NCBI RefSeq assembly: GCF_002101815.1
Contig: NZ_LQPM01000001.1
Location: forward strand, 1 to 64,000
DNA length: 64,000 nucleotides
Reading direction: 5' to 3'
Source: Mycobacterium paraense
Lineage (GTDB): Bacteria > Actinomycetota > Actinomycetes > Mycobacteriales > Mycobacteriaceae
The first letter of the stretch is position 1; each line of letters opens with the position of its first letter. The translations under genes were made by a program, and so were the position numbers. The notes below the pieces were generated by a model. The model ran no database searches, was not told the DNA's origin, and saw only the letters and a list, made by a program, of their open reading frames with translations. Shown here piece by piece: positions 58,850 through 64,000 of the stretch.

Positions 58850-60082
58850 ATGCGGGTCCTCATCTCCGGTGCCAGCATCGCCGGGCCGGTGCTGGCTTAC
58901 TGGCTGACCAGGCATGGCTTCGACGTCACCGTCGTCGAGCGCGCGCCGACGCTGCGCAAGACCGGCGGCCACGCCGTCGACCTGTTCCGTCCGGCAATGG
59001 AGATCTCGGAGAAGATGGGCGTGCTGTCACAAATCGAGGCGCTCGCCACCGGAACCGATCGCATGACCATGTATCGGGAGGGCCGGCCGCGAGCCACCGA
59101 GGTCGACCTCACCAAGCTCGTCGGCGTCGCATCGGATCGCCACGTCGAGATCATGCGCGACGACCTCAGCGAGATCTACTACGACGCCACCCGCGACGAC
59201 GTCGACTACCTCTTCGGCGACTCCGTCACGGCGATCGACCACGACGGCGACGTGACGTTCGAGCGCTCCCCCGCGCGTAGCTTCGACGTCATCGTCGGCG
59301 CCGACGGGCTGCACTCCAACGTCCGGCGCCTGACTTTCGGCGAAGAGGACAGCCTGACCCGGTTCCTCGGCGGCTACCTGGCGGTGGTGTCCGCCCCCAA
59401 GTCGCTGGCCACTCCCAACGAGATGGTCGGCCACCTCGGGGTCGGCCGGCTCGCGGCGATCTACACCGCGGACCACCTGGACGACGCGCGGCTGGTGTTC
59501 ATGTTCCGCAGCGAATCTGAACTCGACTACGACCACCGAGACTCGTTGCGGCAGAAGGAACTACTGCGCGGTGCGTACGCGGGCATGCATCCTCGGGTGG
59601 ACGGTTGGCTGGAGGAGATCGACCGGACGCCGGCGTTCTACTTCGACGCGATCAGCCAACTGAGCATGAACATCTGGTCGCGGCGGCGGGTGACCCTCGT
59701 CGGTGACGCCGGCTACTGCCCCGGTCCCGCGGTCGGCGGCAGCACCAGCCTGGCCGTCCTGGGTGCCTACGTGCTGGCCGGCGAACTCGCCCGGGCGGAC
59801 GGGGACCACCTGCGCGCGTTCGCCGCCTACGAACTGCAGATGCGCGAGCCCGTGCACCTCAGCCGCGCCTTTGCGCGCGGGGCCGCCCGGACCATCATCC
59901 CCGGCTCCCGTGCCGGCGTCTGGGCGCTGACCAGGGGGCTACAGCTAGTCTCGTTGATGCCGGGCTCGCTGTCCCGGGCGCTGGCGAGGCTCAACACCAA
60001 GGGCGTGCGGATGTACGACTCGATGCCGGTGCCCGACTACAGCGACCTTGAACCCGACAGACAGGAGCGCCCATGGAACTGA
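58850..60082 (+). CDS. FAD-dependent monooxygenase, PHBH type
   Basis: 410 residues. The FAD loop reads ISGASIAGPVLAYWL, a GxSxxG variant common in tetracycline-oxidising TetX-like and related monooxygenases; the DG motif is VIVGADGLHSNVRR and the GD motif VTLVGDAGYCPGPAVGG. Likely hydroxylates an aromatic or polyketide compound. Its 3' end overlaps the next LLM gene by 10 nt, implying coupled synthesis of a flavin and an F420 or FMN enzyme. Confidence 0.9.
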   Translation: MRVLISGASIAGPVLAYWLTRHGFDVTVVERAPTLRKTGGHAVDLFRPAMEISEKMGVLSQIEALATGTDRMTMYREGRPRATEVDLTKLVGVASDRHVEIMRDDLSEIYYDATRDDVDYLFGDSVTAIDHDGDVTFERSPARSFDVIVGADGLHSNVRRLTFGEEDSLTRFLGGYLAVVSAPKSLATPNEMVGHLGVGRLAAIYTADHLDDARLVFMFRSESELDYDHRDSLRQKELLRGAYAGMHPRVDGWLEEIDRTPAFYFDAISQLSMNIWSRRRVTLVGDAGYCPGPAVGGSTSLAVLGAYVLAGELARADGDHLRAFAAYELQMREPVHLSRAFARGAARTIIPGSRAGVWALTRGLQLVSLMPGSLSRALARLNTKGVRMYDSMPVPDYSDLEPDRQERPWN

Positions 60083-60930
60083 CCGGGATCGGGATCTGGA
60101 GCAGCCAGCTGCGCTATGGCGACGCGGCCGAAGTCGCCGACGCCGCAGCGGAATTGGACGAGCTGGGGTTCACGGCGCTGTGGATCCCTGACGTGGGCGG
60201 CCCGGTCTTCGACGCGGTGGGGCGGCTGCTCGGGGCCACCACGCGGACGACGATCGCGACGGGGATCCTGAACCTCTGGATGCACTCGCCCGCCGACGTC
60301 GCCGACTCCTATGCGGCCCTGACCGACGAGCACGGCGACCGTTTCCTGCTGGGCATCGGGGTCAGCCACGCTCCGCTGGTCGACGCCAACGAGCCCGGGC
60401 GATACCGCAAACCATTGGCGGCCACGGCGGCGTTTCTGGACGGGTTGGATGCGGCGCCCCGACCGGTGCCGGCCGAAGCGCGGGTCCTCGCCGCGCTGGG
60501 CCCGAAGATGCTCGCCCTGTCGGCGACGCGCGCCCGCGGCGCCCACCCCTACCTGGTCACGCCGGACCACACCGCCTCTGCCCGTTCGGTTTTGGGTGAG
60601 GGGCCGTTGCTGCTCCCGGAGCAAGGCGTGGTCCTCACCGAGGAGGCCGGCGAGGCGCGCCGCATCGGGCGTGACTTCCTCAGGGGATATCTGGCGCTGC
60701 CCAACTACGCCAACAACCTACTGCGCAGCGGGTTTTCGGAAGAAGATCTGTCGCAGGTGAGCGATCGGCTCGTCGATGCGATCATCGCGTGGGGCGACGA
60801 AGAGGCCGTCCTGCGCAGGGTCGCCGAGCATCGCGCGGCCGGCGCCGACCATGTCTGCGTCCAGGTCCTGACCGCCGACCCGACGGAATTCCCCCGCGAG
60901 CAGTGGCGCCGGATCGCCGCCGCACTATAG
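60073..60930 (+). CDS. LLM-class oxidoreductase (F420-dependent, short form)
   Basis: 285 residues: IGIWSSQLRYGDAAEVADAAAELDELGFTALWIPD is the family opening, followed by TGILNLWMHSPADVA, DRFLLGIGVSHAPLV and LAALGPKMLALSATRARGAHPY. This matches the mycobacterial-type LLM subgroup with probable F420. ATG overlaps the monooxygenase stop region by 10 nt. A family A palindrome follows 11 nt after the stop. Confidence 0.9.
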   Translation: MELTGIGIWSSQLRYGDAAEVADAAAELDELGFTALWIPDVGGPVFDAVGRLLGATTRTTIATGILNLWMHSPADVADSYAALTDEHGDRFLLGIGVSHAPLVDANEPGRYRKPLAATAAFLDGLDAAPRPVPAEARVLAALGPKMLALSATRARGAHPYLVTPDHTASARSVLGEGPLLLPEQGVVLTEEAGEARRIGRDFLRGYLALPNYANNLLRSGFSEEDLSQVSDRLVDAIIAWGDEEAVLRRVAEHRAAGADHVCVQVLTADPTEFPREQWRRIAAAL

Positions 60931-60941
60931 GAGCGCGAACA

Positions 60942-60986
60942 GACGCAAAAGCCCCGAAAACATAGCGTTTCGGGGGCTTTTACGTC
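60942..60986 (+). terminator. terminator-like palindrome, family A copy 2
   Basis: GACGCAAAAGCCCCGAAA (60942-60959) pairs with TTTCGGGGGCTTTTACGTC (60968-60986) with one mismatch and one bulge. It separates the convergent LLM and fadB stops, and shares its outer sequence with 20532-20576. Confidence 0.7.
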
Positions 60987-60998
60987 CGCTCGGCGGAA

Positions 60999-63143
60999 CT
61001 AGGTCAGCGAGGCAGGCGGGTTGAAGCGGTCGCCGTACTTGGCGGCAAGCTCACGAGCCCGCGCGACGAACGCCTCCTTGCCGGTGCCCAGCGGGCCCGA
61101 GTAGCCGACGATGAACTGCGCGCTCCCACCGGTCCACGGCGGGAAGCCGATGCCCATGATGGATCCGATGTTGGCGTCGGCGGTCGACGTCAACACGCCC
61201 TCGTCGAGGCACTTCTGCGTTTCCAGCGCCTCGGCGAACAGCATCCGGTCGATCATGTCCTGCAGCGGCGGCTGCGACGAGCCCGACTTGAACGTCTCGC
61301 GCAGGCCCGGCCACAAGCCGGCCCGCTTGCCCTCGGGGTACTCGTAGAAGCCGGCGCCCTTGAGCCGCCCGGAGCGGCCGAGCTCGATCATCTTCTCGAC
61401 GACGGCCTCGGCCGGGTGCGGCTCGTAGGTGGCGCCGGCGTCCTCGACACCCTTGCGGGTGGCGACGGCGATCTTGTGCATCAGCTCCAGGTTGAGCTCG
61501 TCGGACAGCTGCAGCGGCGGCGCGGGGTAGCCGGCCTGCGAGCCGGCGTGCTCGACGCTGGCCGGCTCGACGCCCTCGCCCAGCATCGCCAGCGCCTCGT
61601 TGACGAACGTGCCGATGACGCGGCTGGTGAAGAAGCCGCGGCTGTCGTTGACGACAATCGGGGTCTTGCCGATGGCGAGCGTGTAGTCGAACACGCGGGC
61701 CAGCGCCTCGTCAGAGGTCTTCTCGCCCTTGATAATTTCGACCAGCGGCATCTTGTCGACCGGCGAGAAGAAGTGGATCCCGATGAAGTCCTCCTGCCGC
61801 TTCACCCCGGTCGCCAGACCGGTGATCGGCAGCGTCGAGGTGTTCGACCCCAGCACCGCGTTGGGCTCGACGACGTCCTCGATCTCCTGGAACACCTTGT
61901 GCTTGAGGTCCTGGTTCTCGAACACCGCCTCGATCACGAAGTCGACGCCCTTGAGGTCGGCGGCGTCGGCCGTCGGGGTGATGCGGGCCAGCAGCGCGTC
62001 GGAGCGCTCCTTGGTCGTCTTGCCCCGCTCCAGCGCCTTGGCCTCCAGCTTCTCGGAGTAGCCCTTGCCCTTCTGCGCGGCCTCGAGGCTGACGTCCTTG
62101 AGCACCACGTCGTAGCCGGCCTTGGCCGAGACGTAGGCGATGCCGGCGCCCATCATGCCCGCGCCGAGCACACCGATCTTGTTGATCGGGGTCTTGCCGA
62201 TGCCCTCGGGCCGCGAGCCGCCGCCGTTGATGGTCTGCAGGTCGAAGAAGAACGCCTGGATCATGTTCTTGGCGACCTGGCCGGTGACCAGTTCGGTGAA
62301 GTAGCGGCTCTCGATGCGGGTGGCGGTCTCGAAGTCCACCTGGGTGCCCTCGACGGCCGCCGCGAGGATGGCCCGCGGCGCCGGCATCGGCGCGCCCTTC
62401 AGCTGCTTGCGCAGCAGCGACGGGAACGACGGCAGGATCGCGGCCAGAGCCGGGCTGCTCGGGGTTCCGCCGGGGATCTTGTAGCCCTTGACGTCCCACG
62501 GCTGGGTGTGGGCCTCGGGGTTGGCCTTGATCCACGCCTTGGCGGCGGGAACGAGTTCGTCGACGCTGGAAACGATTTCGTCGACCAGGCCGTTGTCCTT
62601 GGCCGCGGCGGGCTTGAAGCGGGTGCCCTGGCTCAGCACGTTGACGAAGGCGTTCTGGATGCCCAGCATCCGCACCGTGCGGGTAACGCCGCCGCCGCCG
62701 GGCAGCAGGCCCAGCGTGACCTCGGGCAGCCCGATCTGGACGCCCTTGACGTCGGCGACGATGCGGTGGTGACAGGCCAGCGCGATCTCCAGCCCACCGC
62801 CCAGCGCCGCGCCGTTGATGGCGGCCACCACCGGCTTGCCCAGGGTCTCCAGCGCGCGCAGGTCGCGCTTGATGTCCTCGACCTCGGCGAAGACCTCGCC
62901 GGCGTTCTCCGGGCCCGCGTTGATCATGTGCTTCAGGTCACCACCGGCGAAGAAGGTCTTCTTGCCGCTGGTGATCACCACGCCGGTGATCGAATCCTTC
63001 TCGGCGACAAGGCGTTCGACGGCCTTGTGCATGGACTCCTTGTAGTGCTCGTTCATGACGTTGGCCGACCCGGTCGGGTCGTCCAGGGTCAGGGTGACGA
63101 TGCCGTCGGCATCCTTGTCCCACTGAATCGTGTTCTCTGCCAT
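60999..63143 (-). CDS. fadB: fatty-acid oxidation multifunctional enzyme FadB (enoyl-CoA hydratase / 3-hydroxyacyl-CoA dehydrogenase)
   Basis: 714 residues. N-terminal crotonase domain with ITSGKKTFFAGGDLKHMI and INGAALGGGLEIALACHH and the catalytic Glu in LPEVTLGLLPGGGG; central NAD fold GVLGAGMMGAGIAYVSAKAG; HAD catalytic segment in IGIHFFSPVDKMPLVEII; then the duplicated C-terminal HAD domain. It is the alpha subunit of the mycobacterial trifunctional beta-oxidation complex, with FadA as beta. ATG at 63143 lies 4 nt after the fadA stop, its GAGAGGG ribosome site within the fadA end. Confidence 0.96.
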   Translation of the reverse strand: MAENTIQWDKDADGIVTLTLDDPTGSANVMNEHYKESMHKAVERLVAEKDSITGVVITSGKKTFFAGGDLKHMINAGPENAGEVFAEVEDIKRDLRALETLGKPVVAAINGAALGGGLEIALACHHRIVADVKGVQIGLPEVTLGLLPGGGGVTRTVRMLGIQNAFVNVLSQGTRFKPAAAKDNGLVDEIVSSVDELVPAAKAWIKANPEAHTQPWDVKGYKIPGGTPSSPALAAILPSFPSLLRKQLKGAPMPAPRAILAAAVEGTQVDFETATRIESRYFTELVTGQVAKNMIQAFFFDLQTINGGGSRPEGIGKTPINKIGVLGAGMMGAGIAYVSAKAGYDVVLKDVSLEAAQKGKGYSEKLEAKALERGKTTKERSDALLARITPTADAADLKGVDFVIEAVFENQDLKHKVFQEIEDVVEPNAVLGSNTSTLPITGLATGVKRQEDFIGIHFFSPVDKMPLVEIIKGEKTSDEALARVFDYTLAIGKTPIVVNDSRGFFTSRVIGTFVNEALAMLGEGVEPASVEHAGSQAGYPAPPLQLSDELNLELMHKIAVATRKGVEDAGATYEPHPAEAVVEKMIELGRSGRLKGAGFYEYPEGKRAGLWPGLRETFKSGSSQPPLQDMIDRMLFAEALETQKCLDEGVLTSTADANIGSIMGIGFPPWTGGSAQFIVGYSGPLGTGKEAFVARARELAAKYGDRFNPPASLT

Positions 63144-63147
63144 GCGC

Positions 63148-64000
63148 TTAAACCCTCTCAATGATTGTCGCGACGCCCATGCCGCCGCCGATGCACAACG
63201 TGATCAGCGCGCGACGGGCGTTGCGGCGCTCCAGCTCGTCGACCATCGTGCCCAGGATCATCGCGCCGGTGGCGCCCAGCGGGTGGCCCATCGCGATGGC
63301 GCCGCCGTTGACGTTGAGCTTCTCGTCGGGGATGTTCAGGTCCTTCTGGAACTTCAGAACGACCGACGCGAACGCCTCGTTCAGCTCGAACAGGTCGATG
63401 TCGTCGACGGTCAGGCCCGCCCGGTCGAGCGCCTTCTGGGTGGCCGGCGTCGGGCCGGTCAGCATGATCGTCGGGTCCGAGCCGGTGGTGGCGGTGGCGA
63501 CGATGCGGGCGCGCGGCGTCAGGCCCTGCGACTTGCCGGCGGCCTCGGAGCCGATCATGACCAGCGCGGCGCCGTCCACGATGCCCGAGCTGTTGCCGCC
63601 GGTGTGGACGTGGTTGATCTTCTCGACCCAGTGGTACTTCTGCAGCGCCACATCGTCGAAGCCGGCCATCGCGGCCAGACCCTCGAAGGCGGGCTTCAGC
63701 TTGGCCAGGCCCTCCATCGTGGTCTCGGGGCGCATGTGCTCGTCGTGGTCGAGGATGAGCAGGCCGTTCTGGTCGCGGACCGGAACCACCGACTTGGCGA
63801 AGTAGCCGCCCGACCACGCCGCGGCCGCGAGCTCCTGGCTGCGCAGCGCGTAGGCGTCGACGTCGTCGCGGGAGAAGCCCTCGATGGTGGCGATCAGGTC
63901 CGCGCCGATGCCCTGCGGGACGATGTACGCGTCGTAGGAGGTGGCGGGGTCGGCCATCATCGCGCCGCCGTCGGAGCCCATCGGTACGCGGCTCATCGAC
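63148..64000 (-). CDS. fadA: acetyl-CoA acyltransferase FadA (5' part outside window)
   Basis: The visible 284 codons form the C-terminal two thirds of a degradative thiolase; about 120 N-terminal residues, with the nucleophile Cys, lie past the window edge. Visible motifs: [33 protein letters not shown] and [18 protein letters not shown] with the second catalytic Cys. It is the thiolase subunit of the FadA-FadB complex, cleaving 3-ketoacyl-CoA. The stop lies 4 nt before fadB. Confidence 0.95.
   Translation of the reverse strand, partial: SMSRVPMGSDGGAMMADPATSYDAYIVPQGIGADLIATIEGFSRDDVDAYALRSQELAAAAWSGGYFAKSVVPVRDQNGLLILDHDEHMRPETTMEGLAKLKPAFEGLAAMAGFDDVALQKYHWVEKINHVHTGGNSSGIVDGAALVMIGSEAAGKSQGLTPRARIVATATTGSDPTIMLTGPTPATQKALDRAGLTVDDIDLFELNEAFASVVLKFQKDLNIPDEKLNVNGGAIAMGHPLGATGAMILGTMVDELERRNARRALITLCIGGGMGVATIIERV

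Noticed and set aside
61416-63164. Plus-strand frame of 582 codons opposite fadB
   Set aside because: Composition is typical of antisense frames and fadB is unmistakable on the minus strand.

Overview
The window is a high-GC actinobacterial chromosome segment, almost certainly from a slow-growing Mycobacterium. A PE_PGRS gene runs off the left edge. The gene order then follows, in reverse, the M. tuberculosis interval from about Rv0914c to Rv0859: thiolase, carotenoid oxygenase, Rv0912 to Rv0907, echA6, accD3, prrA/prrB, arfABC, gltA2, citA, fprB, serC, sepH, fadE10, cspB, the moa2/mog/rpfA cluster, Rv0862c, ercc3 and fadB/fadA. Gene names rest on remembered M. tuberculosis proteins and on motifs visible here, not on a database search. 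I cannot name the species; no tRNA, rRNA, insertion sequence or CRISPR array was seen.

Layout. 1-5 kb: PE_PGRS gene, a small hypothetical, a secreted DUF4185 protein and an MFS (MHS-type) transporter. 5.3-8.5 kb: a tight operon of thiolase, carotenoid cleavage oxygenase and glyoxalase-fold protein. 8.5-17.2 kb: a leftward run with a membrane protein, double VOC protein, Rv0909/Rv0910-like pair, ctpE, a beta-lactamase-fold lipoprotein, a metallo-hydrolase and echA6, interrupted by a rightward gene that looks frameshifted. 17.2-22.7 kb: accD3, a TetR/flavin monooxygenase divergon with three operator-like sites, and prrA-prrB. 22.8-31.5 kb: arfA-arfB-arfC (ArfC greatly expanded by repeats), an FAD oxidoreductase, two citrate synthases and pdxH. 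31.5-46 kb: fprB, AurF-type oxygenase, serC, sepH, rRNA methyltransferase, MarR, transporters, a DUF559 nuclease-like gene flanked by direct repeats, a glutathionyl-hydroquinone-reductase-like protein and fadE10. 46-55.4 kb: cspB, molybdenum cofactor genes arranged around rpfA, and the Rv0862c/XPB helicase pair. 55.4-60.9 kb: a lipid/redox island (thiolase-DUF35, ABM, two LLM oxidoreductases, flavin monooxygenase) that, as I recall, is absent between ercc3 and fadB in M. tuberculosis. 61-64 kb: fadB and the 3' part of fadA.

Functions cluster around lipid and acyl-CoA metabolism (echA6, accD3, fadE10, fadB/fadA, thiolases), envelope and pore functions (arfABC, ctpE, rpfA), central carbon (gltA2, citA), Moco synthesis, DNA repair helicase and division control. 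Regulatory DNA is rich: a CRP-like site plus a ydaO-type c-di-AMP riboswitch before rpfA, several palindromic operators, about a dozen TANNNT-N6-8-start leaderless promoter candidates, and small families of repeated palindromes lying just downstream of stop codons.
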